A DNA stretch of 64,000 nt from Phallusia fumigata. Its lineage: Eukaryota; Chordata; Ascidiacea; Phlebobranchia; Ascidiidae. Of this stretch, positions 1 to 22,155 are shown piece by piece (the first letter of the stretch is position 1; each line of letters begins with the position of its first letter). Position numbers and translations under genes: made by a program. The notes beneath the pieces are model-generated. The model was not told the origin of the DNA. It made no database searches and saw only the letters and a list, made by a program, of their open reading frames with translations. The stretch covers positions 124,001 to 188,000 of the forward strand of contig QXVZ01000846.1 in the NCBI GenBank assembly GCA_008931825.1, in the 5' to 3' direction.

Positions 1-3000
1 TTGTCGCTGAGTCTGGATGAAGCGTTTTTTGAAGTGAATTATGTGCCAGTACGGCTGCGTTGAGATTAATTGCTTCCGCTACGTCATAGCACGAGCTGGC
101 CTGCCCTGCGAGCCGACTTCAGCCTGGCGTCATTCCGCCTTACGTAGGATTTTAACTGGGCGTGGGTTCTTGATGAAAGCCGAAGTACAGATAGCCACGC
201 GGACCAACAATGACTGCCTTACTTCCAATGACTTTATTATGAACCAGTTTCGGTTTTGAACATATTCGTAATTTTAGGTGTGCCGATGGTTAGAACAACA
301 ATTTAAATTAATAGTTTTGAGAGTAAAACTGTGTGGCATGCTTTCAAATTAGCTAGGTAAGTTATTTAAAGGCAGGTCCAAACTGTTGTTACATTTTGAA
401 ACAAGTCCCATCGGGCTTGACGTTTCCCTTGCGCTTTCTAGAATCAAACTTTCAAATTACTAGTAGCTCCCCGTAACCGGGCGATTGTGCTTGAAATGTT
501 ACGCAATGAATGGCGGACGCCCATGATTGGTTGTCGCTTTGAATCGCTTCCTGTAGACTTCCTCAGGGCCAACCGCGCGCGTCAGCGTGTGTGTGTGTGC
601 ATGTTTGAAGAACATATGTAGCCAAAAGGCGCGTACAGCGAGCGCAAAAACGGCGATTCTATTCCTATCGTTGCTCCGGCGAAAGCACGCTATCGATTGG
701 GAGTTGCGGGCTTAAGAATCTGGAGGTTCCATCAGCATTTCAGCCCGCATTGAACTGTGTGAATAATGTCGAGAGTTGGGTTTAAGGTAAGGTAAGCTCC
801 AGCTTTTCTAGCGTTTTTTGCAAATGTGGTTAAAACGTGCATTTTGTGTGCTATAATTGGTTTCAAAATGCCCAATTTAGTTGATGTACCAGGGACTGTG
901 TTTGTACAACCTACCAGAGACACAACTGCTGGTTGAAAGTGGGTTAATCCACTGTATTTGGACACTTGTAATCTGTTTGTAAATAGTTCCTTTGTGCGCA
1001 CATACGATGTGCGTGCTTATAGCTACAAGCTAACTGTTTTTTCCTAATTGCAGGCTGGGCGTTAAAAACGTTTATCTCATATTGTCGCCCTAAGCATTCA
1101 TTCAAATCTTGAACTATGCCTCTATTGTAATGTGGCTAGTAGTTGAACACTGTTTTGTAGTGTAACAATGAGCTCACCACGCCCAACAATTTTGGCGGGA
1201 AAGCTTACGGACCGCGTGGTTACCTTTCAACTGTATAAACAGTTCAAGCCCTTTTAACTTTTTGGCTGTATCTTTAACAGAAATATAAAATATATGTAGG
1301 TTTAGTTGATAGCAGTGCAATAGTTTCATGTTAAACGCAAGTTAGATGTAAAATACTGTTTTAAACATCTCTTTTACTTGGATGTTAAACTGAAATTAGG
1401 TTTTGTTGTGTTAATACTAATTGTTCTTTTAACTTTGGTTCAATGTTTGATAGAACGGCTTTGGTTCTATGTTTGTAGTAGGTTCTTGCAGTTTCTCTCC
1501 CAAATTATAATGTGTGAATTCAGTTTCATAGGGGAATGTTTTACGAATCATTGTTTCATTCTGACTCAAAAGCTAGACGAGCTAGTTGTCACGTGAAACT
1601 CCAACTAATTGTGTGTGCTTAAACCACCAGGTTAGCGCAGTTTTTACTTCAAAACATGCTTCTAATTCGTGTGTGGGTCAGTGCTATGAAAGGTCGTCTG
1701 CGCGGTAAATTTGCATTGAAGTTGCTGCTATAAAAGGGTGCTGTAACTGCTGTTTCGAAAACGGGTAATATCATCCCGATATGAGGTTACTTTGGGGTGT
1801 ATCTGTTTAAAATACAGAATGTTTTCGTGTTTTTGATTTATCACAAGTTACGTTAAGTAATACTTTGCAGTGTAATTATTCTGCAAAAACTTCAAAGCTA
1901 CAGAGTCAAAGCTCTATTCGAATACAGTTGTATATTTTTGCCTTGAATTTAGTTGTAATCCACAAAGATTGGGTCACCGAATTCCTTGAATGCTTCAGTG
2001 CTTTCAGCCGCATCGTCGAGTGCTAGTTGCGTGACGACGTGTTTTAGTTGTTAGAAGTCGTCGTTCATAATTGCACTTTCGCAATGCGGTTTGGCCCAGA
2101 GCTATACAAATCCAATTGACTGGGTGTATCGCGAATTCCTTGTCGCGTCACCCAGCAATTAAATCGGAAACCCGGTAGTTAAACTTTGCGTAATTTTGTT
2201 CTCTTGTGATTGCGAAATACATACTGGATTTTCTTGCCGACATATTACTTTTCAACCTAAATGCAATTAAGTCATTGTAAAAATATAAAACGTATGTGCA
2301 TCTAAGAAAGTGTACTTGAATGCATTTTATTAAAGTAGTCAGTCAGCACCAAAAGCTGCTATATAAACTGGTTAAATATGTAGGAAGAATACGACATCTT
2401 AACAGAAAAGGAATGTCAAAACCACGCTATTTTCTGCAAAACCAGACACTGCAAGCACATCGCTGACCCAGCAACCTTCGCAGAAGAACTGACTTTATCG
2501 TGAGTGTGCGCGCTTAAGGTTAAACGTGTGTGCGCGTTCGCCGCAGCAGCAAGATGTTTGCGAACCACGGCGGCGTTTGTGTCTTGGTGAGATATAGTAA
2601 AGGCAACCTGACGCTGCTAACCCGGACAGGAAGTAAAAAATGGCGGGAAACCGTTTCCACGCGGCTTGCAGACTAGGAGGGGTGTTAGCCAAGATGGTGC
2701 GACACCGGGAAGAAAAACGAGGTCACTTTGTGCTTTTTTCGTGCTGCTCTGTTGAAACTAGGTGCCGGACGCGCGGTCGTTACACATGGTCGCGCCAAGT
2801 TTGCTTTAAAACGCGGTCATTATAAGCGCACAATGGTAAGAGAGAGAGCTCGCCGCGGGCGCCTCTTGTCGCTGTTTGCTGAAAACAACGTGGCAAAACT
2901 CGGCGCTATATAGAGTAGAGATGCGCCTTTTTCTCAGCGCATTCCAGAGCAGCGCCCTGCACGCGATGCGAGAGCGCCGATCGCCCAATGACAGCCTTGC

Positions 3001-6000
3001 ACTGCTGATGAAAGTTTGCTGCTGATTTTCTTGTTAAAGTTTAAGCTTTCGAAGGGTTCATGCTCGCTGCATTGGGTTCACTTGTGGTGGCGCAGGATTA
3101 ATCTTACAACTTGATTAAAAAAAAGTATTTTAAACAGATCGGCAACCTTGTTCCTGTAGATGTAGCAAGTGTAGATATAAATATCGCAAAAAACTGACAA
3201 ACAATCCGCTAAAATAGCTCGTTACCTTTAAAAGTGTGCCCAGTGCCTGCGCGTACGACATAAACGAGCGCAGGCGCTATAAAATATTAATGTGTGCATA
3301 GGCTGGAAAGAGAATTGGCCAGCAATTAGTTACGTTGTATTGTTGCCAGCTCAAGGTATGCAACTGGACAATGCCCGATGTTCTGACGTCACAGTGGAGG
3401 TATACCTTGTTGTGGTTTAACATTACAACGGTAGCCTTCCCTGTAGCACTAGAACGGGAACTTTCGTAGTCCAATGCTGCCTGCTGCAAGTGCAAGCACA
3501 AGGAGTGGCTTGAGTCGTATTGCAACAAAGGGCGTGTCGCGTTAGAAACGTTTAATATTCCTTGTTAAAATGTTTACTGTTAACTTTTTTGGTATTTTAG
3601 TAATAATAAAACATACAAGAAATTCTTGTTAAAAAAATATTAACATCATTACAATACCCGATTTCTGTTTATTAAAGAGCTACAAAACATGTGAAAGAAA
3701 CGTTATTTTTTAAGTGTTGTAACATTACATTTTGTGTTGCAGCCAGGCATAACAGCTAAAACCACTTCTTTTCCAGGTTGGAGCTTTGTTCAATTATCTA
3801 CACCAAAACTATATTTTCTGATATTGCTTTCAATGTCAAACACATGCTAAAGGAGTCCTTATATACCTGTTGTATCGTTTATGTTCCTCTTTTAAACATT
3901 GTTTATGTTTGAAGTGGTATTTTTTGCAAATGTTACAAATGTTTTATATTGTATTAAATGACTTTACATTCATTTTCTGACTTCAAGTTTTTTTTAGTTT
4001 AAATGATTGTTTTGTTTTTCAATTTCGTGTTTACCAAGCCTTTATAAAAACAAAACCTTTTTTCAATCGCAACAAGTCTATTGTATTTGCTACCCCTTTC
4101 AGCCCTTGAAAGAAATTATCAACCAAAAGTTGACTCCAGCTTTTGTAACATTTCCACCTAATGGGTTTTACCACAATGGCCCCTGGTTACCTTCAGTGTG
4201 TTTCTTTTCACTGATTTAAATACAAAGCCATTCAAGAGCTGGAAGTTACCGCTCCATTTTTGCTGAATTTAATTAATTGCTCACAATCACAGGTGGCCCC
4301 AGGAGCTAATAGGTTACAAATTCAAACACAAAACAGTCTTATTTCCACATAAGTTTTAATCCCTTCAAATGCATTTAAAACATGCATTATAGAGTACATT
4401 TAGTTGTAATCATATTTTTAAGCATAAAAAATTTATGCCCATACGTTCACGTACGTCGCAGTAATTTTTTTAGAAACAAACATACTGTTTGACAGGGTAG
4501 TTTTATCATCTTCATAAAGGCTTGAAACAAACCAGCATATTGTGCGGAGGGGCATGACTTGAAAACGTAAAAGTTTAATGCAAAATGCCAGGAGAAATAT
4601 CAACTACTCCAGCATTCTTGAACTAGAAAGTTGTGCGCAATTCATATGCCACAATCAACAAACATTAATACATTCTGCGGCATGGGTTTTTCCTGCTGCC
4701 GATTTGCAGCGTCATTGCAATGCTGAACACCTAATATAATGTCCGCGAAGAAGATTGCTTTTCATTTCATATGTTTACCGTGTGTTTAGTGCTTGTAGTT
4801 GCAGTATAAATCGGCAGAAAGCAGGCTTTTTCACACCACATACCTTGCAGTCAACCGTGGCACTGTTCGAAATTAATCGCGGGCGTAAGAAGACTTTGGG
4901 ATTTTGACTAAACAACGACCCAAGTACGATTTTCACAAATTATTGCAAAATTGCCACACGAAGCTCGTTCGTTTACCCGCTTAATGACTAGGTGCTATAC
5001 AAAAAACTAAAAAAGTTTAAATGATACAAATCTGCCAATTAGTTAGCGTATTGGTTGGCGTATACGCAGGAAATTAGGTTTGGTTACAAAAGACACTGCA
5101 CGACAGAGCCTTCAAATTTCGTTTGCCTGCCAACAAATCGTTCCAATTTTCTTTTCAAAATACAACTAGCAGAAAATACGCGTTTTTGTCGCTCTTTCTA
5201 CCGAGACGAAAAATTAACGGATGAGCGACAATGTAGAATTCCGGGGAGGTAAGAGCGTGACGGGCTACTAAGACAAGCTCTGGTAAACGCCCAAAGCAAA
5301 CTGCTGGCGCTACATTTCTGTGGAGCTTGCCTTGCTTTAATATTTGACGTATCTCAGTTTGACTGAGACTGAGTTTGACCGGTGACGTTTAGGCAAATAT
5401 TTACCTTATCTTCGGTGTGTTTGATTTCTTATTACAAAATGAACATATGGCTGAGTCTGACTCGAGTGGATAAAACGGTCAGAATGCATGCTTTTCCTTC
5501 ATTTAACATCGACCTTCTTTCAACATAAAACATTATATCTGTTGGATCAGAAATATGTTAGACAAAAGTTACTTTAGGATTTTTGAAAAAAATTTGCTCC
5601 ACAGTCAATCAATGTTTGACAATCGTTTTATTTTATTAGTATGTAAAATTCCTTGTTAAAAATTTATTTGAAATGACCATGCATAACCTAATAGAGGTTT
5701 CAGAAGAGGCATTACGAGTTTGGCTGTACAAAGCTATTCTTGAAATTTGAAGAATAGCTTTGCACAGCCAAACTTGGTCGTGAAATTGAAATAAAAATTT
5801 CAGACCCTCTATGGTCTAGCTCTAAATTAAAGAGGGTTTGTCAGAATACACGTAGTTTTTTGCGTGTAAAAATGTCACTGCGCACAGGAGACAGCCAGTG
5901 ACAAACACAAACACACAATTTTGCGAGGTACGTTTCTACTGCCACCTCGCGGACACAAGATCCTTGAATTGTCGTCAAACTAAAAGACTCTGAAAATTCC

Positions 6001-6938
6001 AAAAATTATTAACTTTTTCTAATGCGCAAAATTAATACTCCAACAAAGTTTTGTGAAATCGTTTGGTTTTAATTTCGATTAGATCAGAGTATATATTGGA
6101 ACGAAGTGGAAAAGCTAACACGAAAATACACTTTTTAGTGGAAACAACAATAAAACAAAATCATTGAAATATTTTTTCTCAACGACCAATTTGGATAATT
6201 TTAGACGTAAAGAAGCCTTTTCTAAACGTTCCTTGTCTATCCTGTATGGCGTGTCCCACTTAATGTCCTAAACACCTAAATTCTACCAATGCAATCTGAT
6301 GTCCGTACACATCACCGCTGATAAGAAACAAGACTCGTAAGCTGTTTAATAGTTAACTAGAAGCTGCTCTGCACAAGTAAAGATTGTGGTAAGTCACGAC
6401 AGAAAACCTCAGCGAAATTAGCAACGTCTGAAATCTGTGCAAACTGGTCAGGTCGTTTTGTGCTTGTGGGTATAGAGACGGATTCTAAGTTATGGTTTCA
6501 ATTTTTTAGCCAAAATACAAGTTGCAGTTCACTTTCCGAACAGAATTCGTTTCAAAATAGAAAAAACGATTGTAATTACGCTTATGACAGATTTTAAACG
6601 AGTTTTGTGCAGTCAACCGAAGATATTTAAAAGTTTTTAAACAAGTAGAAAGGGTTGTACTAATTTACAAGATTACCATTTTTATTTTAACTTCATTTTT
6701 CTATTTTTTTTCTGTTCGAAGTCAATTTTAATGAAAAACAATCCCACGTGTATTTGGCTGAACTCGTTTAGATACCTTTTGCTTGCCAAGTAGTGGATGG
6801 AAGAAGGTGTAAGATTAACCTTTAGTCAATGCGTACACCTGTTTTTTAACGATCCCTTGCGTTTCATTATTTTAATGTAAGTAATGGTTTACCAAAACTT
6901 TTTGTTTATTTTACTTTTAGTCGAAAATTTATTGGCAA
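1..6938. other. Upstream region without a recognisable gene
   Basis: No open frame here resembles a protein I know, and no exon chain could be built. Two stretches are richer in G+C and CpG than their surroundings (about 430-720 and 2480-3010). The first carries an inverted CCAAT box (ATTGG at 526-530) and, about 260 bases later, two overlapping consensus splice donors near 787-795. These could mark a promoter and a non-coding first exon, possibly for the lectin gene at 6939, whose ATG sits just after a good acceptor (ending at 6920). That acceptor could equally be a spliced-leader trans-splice site. This is inference only. Confidence 0.4.
5717..5774. repeat. 25-bp near-perfect inverted repeat (hairpin)
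   Basis: Arms 5717-5741 and 5750-5774 are reverse complements at 24 of 25 positions, with an 8-base loop. Weaker complementarity continues outward: AATAGAGG near 5690 against CCTCTA near 5808. The extension suggests the core of a foldback or MITE-type element. A microRNA precursor is an alternative, but the stem is more perfect than usual for one. Confidence 0.6.
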
Positions 6939-15906
<8,968 letters not shown>

Positions 15907-16784
15907 ATAGCGATGCGAAAAAGATTGTGCTTGTGTAATTGGTTATCATGTGTTGTCTGTAATTTACTGTCGTTGTTGTCTTTGCTGTAAAATGAAAGTT
16001 TTTGTGATCACGTTATGTTGCCTTGTTTGCAAAATGATAAACTTGTTGGGGTAAAAGGGAATGCAAGAGAGGATTTTATTTTAGCGAAGGTCAACAAAAA
16101 ACAAGTTAACCTTGTCGCATCCTGCCTACACCGAAGTCAGTTTGAGCATACTTTTTCCGTGCTTGTAAACCAACGCCATTCTCACCTTTGTGTAGCTTTA
16201 TCGTATGCTTTAAAAAAAACGCACAAAAAGGGGGTAGGAAATAATGTTAAGGTTGGATATGATACACAAAAGGATGGGTACCACTGGAACAAACAGGCCG
16301 ATAATAATTGGCGTGACGTTATTTTTTTACTTCGTTCCCTTCCTATTAGGGTAAAATACGGTTACACTATTACATTTTTTTACCTATTAGCCAGAATTGT
16401 GTTGAGATTATTTCGCTTGAAGATATCATGGCGAGTGGCGACACAATAGTACTGAACGATATTTCCGTCCATGCCGGATACAGCAATCACTATTTTGCCT
16501 GGCCAGTTTCTATTAAAGACAGGGAAGTTTAAAATACTATGTTGAAGACTTTTATCCGCAAATGGCTTTGATTTCTATTTGTGAAAGCAATTCATCATGC
16601 ACTTGCTTATGCTGCATTGTACTTTTGAAGAGACGGTAAATTTAATTGAGTACATTCGTGTACTCGTGTAGTTTTGGTAAATGTATCATCTATTTAACCC
16701 GCGAAGATAAAAAAAAACTTGGCAAGTAATTCATTGCTTTAATTTGTTTGTAAGTTTTTAAGCCAGCCTTGAAGTTGTAGGACG
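15907..16784. other. Spacer between lectin and CENP-L genes
   Basis: Presumed 3' UTR of the lectin gene and promoter of CENP-L. A 144-codon open frame at 16015-16449 has no recognisable domain and low-complexity composition, and I treat it as chance. No tRNA or repeat was recognised. Confidence 0.5.
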
Positions 16785-19700
16785 ATGAGTGAACAAAACC
16801 TTTCCGGTGACTCCCATCAGCACCGTTCAAATATCAGCAAATCAGCATTCGGTAAATTTTAATTTTTGATCTTTAAATCGGCTTCAACTAATACTTTAAA
16901 CTGTACAAAGCAACAAGCATAAAAACCATTGTTCTGCTTATTGTCGAGCATAGGTTAGGTGGGCAGGCTTTTATAAAAAAAATAGGTCAGACAACTACAG
17001 ATGTTGTAGACATTCTGAAATTGAGTTGCGGAAAGTGACCGGATTAAGCTGTACTGAATATTTAAATTCCACCCCTGGCCTGTATATTTGTTTTTTGATG
17101 CATTTTGTGAATAATAATTACAGAAACCCTGCAACAACCTTGATAACCACCCGGCCATCTTGGCAAAATTTTAAAATAGTATTTATCACATGCTAATATA
17201 TTTTTGTGGAAATTTTACATTGCAAAATAGTCAGTCTGGTCTGGTACCAATCCAGTCTGCAGAGTATGGCAGCTGCACGCGCGAGTTGTTTTTCAAATTT
17301 TTGTCCTGCACGCCAATTTTTTTGACTGCACGTGGATTATTTTCTTTGCACGCGAAGGTCAAAACATAAAACTATCGACGAATAACAGCTAAATTAACGC
17401 ACGCATCAATTAAAAATAATATAAACACGGAGCTTTATTTATTAACCGCAAGTCGGGTGTTTTCACACTGATTCAGGATATTTTTTGACATATGAACGGA
17501 TACCATTGTAATGGGGTCAGGAGACTCTGGATTGCCAGGGATTCTGCTTGTTTTGTTGTTACTTTGCAAATACATTTGCACTAAAGACATTTTTCTGCCC
17601 TGCCTAGTCATCTTTGTCACTTGTGTTACACGCGGGCTAGTTGGTCTTGCACGCGGACTTAGGGGTCGCGCACGCGAGATATTTCGGTCCTGCATGCCCG
17701 AGATCTCATCGGGAACTGCCATATTCTGCACAATGGGTACGAATGAGTTTTTTCTGATTTCATTGTGCATATCCTGAAAAATAAGAAACCTTGGAAACTG
17801 GATCTTTGTGGGTAAACCAGTAACTGTTGTCACATATTTCTATGCATATTACAGGAACAACAACAAGATCTGTTGCAAGGTCAAGAATGACTCCTTTTAC
17901 TACGGTTCGACGCAGACAAGTAATGACAGCTCAAAGAGTTGAAAAGAGAAAAAGCCAAATCACACAACAACCTTTGAAAGTGGATGCAACAATGAAAGGT
18001 TGTAAAGCGAACACACACAGGATTATTCTCATTGTCAAAAATCACACCCCAACAGGCAGAAAAAATGTATGACTGTTAACTGCAGTTTGTCCTGAGTGCC
18101 AAATTGTTTGGTATTTAAACAAAGTGCTTGGAAGTACTTTCAAAACCCTAGATCTAAATTTCTCTGTGTGATGAGAATTAACCTAGTGATTTTAATCCAA
18201 CAGATCTTGTCAATAAAACATGGCATGTGCATTCCTGTTCACCTTTGCACAAATTTACTAACAACCAAAAATTCTTACAACGACTGTCACGTCTTTTATC
18301 TTCTGTACTTACTGCTGAAGCCTCTAAAGGTAGTGGTTTTGCCCCTGACGAGGAAATTGGGACTAAAGCAAGTTTTTCAGTTGCACATGGAATTGCAATT
18401 TCTGAAGGTTTGTAAAAACATTGTAGGCAAAAAACACAAACAAACTTTAGAAAAAAATATCCACAAGACATATATCTGCAAAAAATGGTTCTAAAAAGCA
18501 CAATTAATGACCATGCCATTTTAATGGAGCCCAATAAAACTTGTCTGTTTTTTTGAAGCATTTTTTTTGTGCCCACCCAGCAAATAGCGGGGAAATGGTC
18601 TTCAAATTCCTGCATCACAAAAATATCTGGTGTCCCCAAGGGCATCCTAAATGTGCTTGGTTTACCTTTATATCAATTGGTGCACTTTTGTTTGCAACCA
18701 AAAAATGTAAACTAAGCATTTGAAAAAATTCCAATCTTACCGTATTTAAAAGCACTAAAAATGTCCCAATTAAAGTTTTAACATTTCATTTTCCTGACCC
18801 AGATGACCACCCTGCGATTAAAATCACAGTATCCTCCAAGGAAAAAAAGCAAGTTGCAGAAATGTTGCTTTGCTCATTGGGGAGTGGAGACCTAATTGGA
18901 GATGTTTGCAACCTCACAAAACCCTCTGTGAAAGTGATGGGAAAATTTACAGTCTTACCACTGCTTCTTTACAAAGGAAGCCAATCAACAAAAAATATTA
19001 TGTTTGAATGGTTTAAGGTAAAAAAAACTATTCTGGTATGAACATGATACTAAAACAGTGGTGTCTCGATTTTTCTGACAATTTTATTTAATGATTACAT
19101 ATTAATTATGATGTTGTGTTCATCTGGCAACAGATAAAAGCTAAATCATACAGTAAATAGGAAGTCAATGGTGGCAAACAGATAACAAAAATTAATGTTA
19201 GAAATTTGTCCTATTTTTATTTTGTGAAGTGTTGACATCAGACTCAAAATCAATTAAGCCTTGACCCTGTCAGCCAACATGTTGGTAGAAGTCACTTACA
19301 AATTTGCATTTTTGAAAGACATTTTTGCATTGATATTACCCTGAGTAACTTAAACTTGTTTGAAGAAAGAAAATTAAATTTGTTGTAAACAACTTATTTT
19401 CTTGGATCAAGACAACACTATTTAGGTTCCTTGCCTAAAGGACCTTAATTGGCCTTGTTTGGTTTTGAACTGTGAACTAAAAGATTTTTGTCCAGTTTCA
19501 AACAGGCATATGTTTCTTACAGACTGAATTTGACTGCATAATTTCCAAAGTCACCTTTAATTCTTTGTCCCTTGCTTGGATGTTGGGCATGTGGTCATGC
19601 ATGACTGGTAGTGCAGGAAGTCAAAAATCAACTGGTATTACCTGGAAAATTCCTATTGAGCACACAGGTTTAGATTGTATTGAATCCAATTTTCAAGCAA

Positions 19701-21610
19701 GTTCAATAGAAACACTGTGGAATGCGTAAGTATAAAAAATGTGTTTTGAAAAGATAGGTCTGTAACTGAAAGTTAAAATACAGATATTCTAATATTGTAC
19801 ATCAGAGAGGCCAGCATTTTGATCGCACCAGCCCCCACCTTAACACATTTTTATTTTGAAAGATGCAATTACCTAAGATAAAAAGCATGAAATGGTGAAG
19901 AACAAATTTGTTGTTTAAAAAATGAAAAACATAAGAAACTTACCCAGATGTTCTTTTCTTTCTATGTGGCCTAATTGGAACTTGGCAATCATTTTGAATT
20001 CAGTGACAATCACAGACTTAATCCTGGTCCACCTATCAATTGTGAAAAATGAAAATTCAATATTGTTTTGCTTATTTTGATAACCATTTGTTAAGAATAA
20101 TTTTATGATAATGCACACATTCATGTGTATAAAAGATCATGTCTGCAGCCCAAACTTATCAGGCTTAAATAGATGCTTTGTGTGTTAATTTTTAGTTGAG
20201 AAGCATCTCATTTTGTCCATTTTTTACAAATTTTTTTATGCTCTGTAGATGTCACAAAGCTTCAGATGACATTGTTCTTGCAGAAGAGGTTCAAAGTTTT
20301 ATCAATGGTTTACAAGATCACCTTTTCCGACACTTTTACATTAAGTTTCAAGTAAGTAACTGTTGCTGCCTGCCTAGGGCAGAAATTCTGCAACTGACCT
20401 ATGCGATTTGTGACTTAAGATATGTCACATCATTTCAATTAATACGTATAAAACCTCCATTTTGTAGCCATTTTTAACCCAACGGTTTGATGATCAGTGT
20501 TATTTACATAAAAAAGGTTGGAAACCACCAGTTTGAGAGATACATTTACCCAAAAATCAGTTTTTTAAAAACTGCTTAAACCCCCCAAAAAATCACCATT
20601 TTTGTGTGCTAATGTGCTGTGCAAGGTTAGTCTTTTACCAGAAGTAAATCAAGCTCAATCGAGACCTTTTTGGAATGCCAAGTTGGCCTTTTTTGTTGAA
20701 TGTAATATAATTTAAGTACAAAAAATTTAGTACAACAAACAAAACTATTAAAGGTTGTCTTATTTTTAAAAATGTTACTCTACCTAGTTAATGATACATT
20801 AACAATTCTATATTTATAGTAGCTGCTACAGGTTTTTGATTATTACCTGATTGATTTCAGGCTCTTCCCTTGCAACAAATCTGCTTACAAATTGCCAACA
20901 TACATACAGATGGAAAAATTAAGGTATTTTGCAAAACTCTTGTTTAGTTTTTTTTGAATGGAGTTGGTGATTTTAGTTAGTTTAACTCGGTACGATTCTA
21001 TGAGCTGGCTTGCACTGGTATGAATAAGAAAACTTGTAGTGTAAATGGCAATTGTGTGTCATTTAATCTTTTTAGGTTAGAAATGTTTTGTGTTCACTTA
21101 TCTCCAATAAAATTATAGAACATGTCATTGTGGTGCTCTGATTGCTTTGTTTTTACCTATTGCCTGGACGTGTATCCAGGAAAACGCACAATGTAGAACT
21201 TTGCATGCGTCTGGACCCATGCGTTTCTGCCAGCAGAAACAATCATGTCATAGCGTCATTAAATATAGGACCCAATGTAAAATAATGTGGGAAATATATC
21301 CTCTTTTTAAATCGGGTAATAGTGTATATAGAATGTCTACATATGGTAAGCCACCTTTCTAGTTTTACAGGCTAGTTGTTTGACAAGTAAGGAAACTAAG
21401 ATTGGGATGTTTTGATCACTCAAATCATACAAGTAAAAAATTGATTCTAGTCACATTCAGTGCTGTACACTGCAGTGTCATAGACTAATTTTGACATTTT
21501 TTTAGATTTTATCTCTTGACCATGTGCACACAGTTTTATGCCATTTGAATTCGCTTGCTCTTGAACTATTAGACTGGCGAGTTGAGAAATCTGATGAAAC
21601 ATCTTCATAA
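16785..21610 (+). CDS. CENPL: Centromere protein L (CENP-L)
   Basis: Eight exons in phase give about 368 residues (human CENP-L has 344): 16785-16851, 17855-18001, 18204-18407, 18803-19017, 19523-19725, 20249-20351, 20861-20923, 21506-21610. CENP-L pairs with CENP-N in the constitutive centromere-associated network, which docks on CENP-A chromatin and carries the outer kinetochore. Matches to the human protein are clear: SPLHKF for TPLYKF, FTVLPLLL for FTCLPLFL, TEFDC then LAWMLGMW for KTFDC then LSWMAAMW, HLFRHFYIKF for HFHRHFKIHL, and HTDGKIKIL identical. The N-terminus is basic and Ser/Thr-rich, as in the family, and is the least certain part. Exon 2 has two possible donors three bases apart (after 17998 or 18001), which would insert or drop one codon. 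Confidence 0.92.
17270..17705. repeat. Degenerate TGCACGCG repeat clusters in CENP-L intron 1
   Basis: The word TGCACGC or a one-base variant recurs near 17274, 17308, 17328 and 17356, then again near 17627, 17649, 17667 and 17691, spaced roughly 18-35 bases. Many copies are preceded by TCCTG, GACTG or TCTTG. It looks like a decayed minisatellite in two blocks. It produces overlapping open frames on both strands (17435-17833) that I do not regard as genes. Confidence 0.4.
21150..21370 (+). repeat. Interspersed repeat, copy in CENP-L intron 7
   Basis: Resembles 10215-10400 and 48590-48735. Shared words include AAACAATCATGTCATA, GGACCCAATGTAAAAT, TTTTTAAATCGGGTAATAGT and ATATGGTAAGCCACC. It corresponds to the 3' portion of the family. 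Confidence 0.5.
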
Positions 21611-22155
21611 CAGTGTATTACCTTTGTTAAAATTCGTTGCTTAAATTGTGAATTATTTAAATTCTCACAACCTGCGACTTTAAAGATTTTTTTCTTTTTT
21701 TCGAATTTTTTTATCGTTTTTTTTTTTGTTTGAGTGGTGAAATCTGATTTCTTTTACCTGCAAACAATTTTGCATAATGCCTGTAAATTGGTTTTCACTT
21801 CACAGTTGGCAATTAAAGCTTCATTTTCCCACACTACAAAATCATTTCAGCAACATTTCGTGCACATAAAAATATTAAAGGGATTACCAGGAACGCAAAG
21901 TGGCATTACTTGCAGAGTGTAATTTTTTGTTAACTTTGCGTACTTAAAATGCTAAATAATTTGTGGGACCTCAGGAGTGACTCATCTTTCCATGAGATCC
22001 CCAACACCCAAACCATGTCTTTATTTCCATTTTCTGTTGTATTATGGCAAAAATGTTACTTCAAAAGTCTTAATGCAAATGTACTTCTTACACTCATTGA
22101 CAATAAAACACATTCATCAGCATTAATTGTGCGAAAATTAAAAATTGGGTTGCAG
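21611..22155. other. Spacer between convergent CENP-L and OAS genes
   Basis: The two genes end tail to tail 545 bases apart. The only signals seen are candidate polyadenylation hexamers: AATAAA on the plus strand near 22102, which would give CENP-L a 3' UTR of about 0.5 kb, and one on the minus strand at 22020-22025 for the OAS gene. The two 3' UTRs might overlap. Confidence 0.45.
22020..22025 (-). terminator. Candidate polyadenylation signal of the OAS gene
   Basis: AATAAA on the minus strand, about 130 bases past the predicted OAS stop codon at 22156. This is a normal distance for a 3' UTR. It is a short motif in AT-rich DNA, so chance occurrence is possible. Confidence 0.35.

Noticed and set aside
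2640-2988. Cluster of small overlapping frames in a CpG-rich stretch
   Set aside because: Several frames on both strands, none extended or spliced to anything recognisable; typical of CpG-rich DNA with few stop codons.
16015-16449. 144-codon plus-strand frame between the lectin and CENP-L
   Set aside because: No family resemblance and it lies where the lectin 3' UTR is expected.
17435-17833. Overlapping frames of 132 and 88 codons on opposite strands
   Set aside because: Both arise from the TGCACGCG-rich repeat in CENP-L intron 1 and lack any domain.
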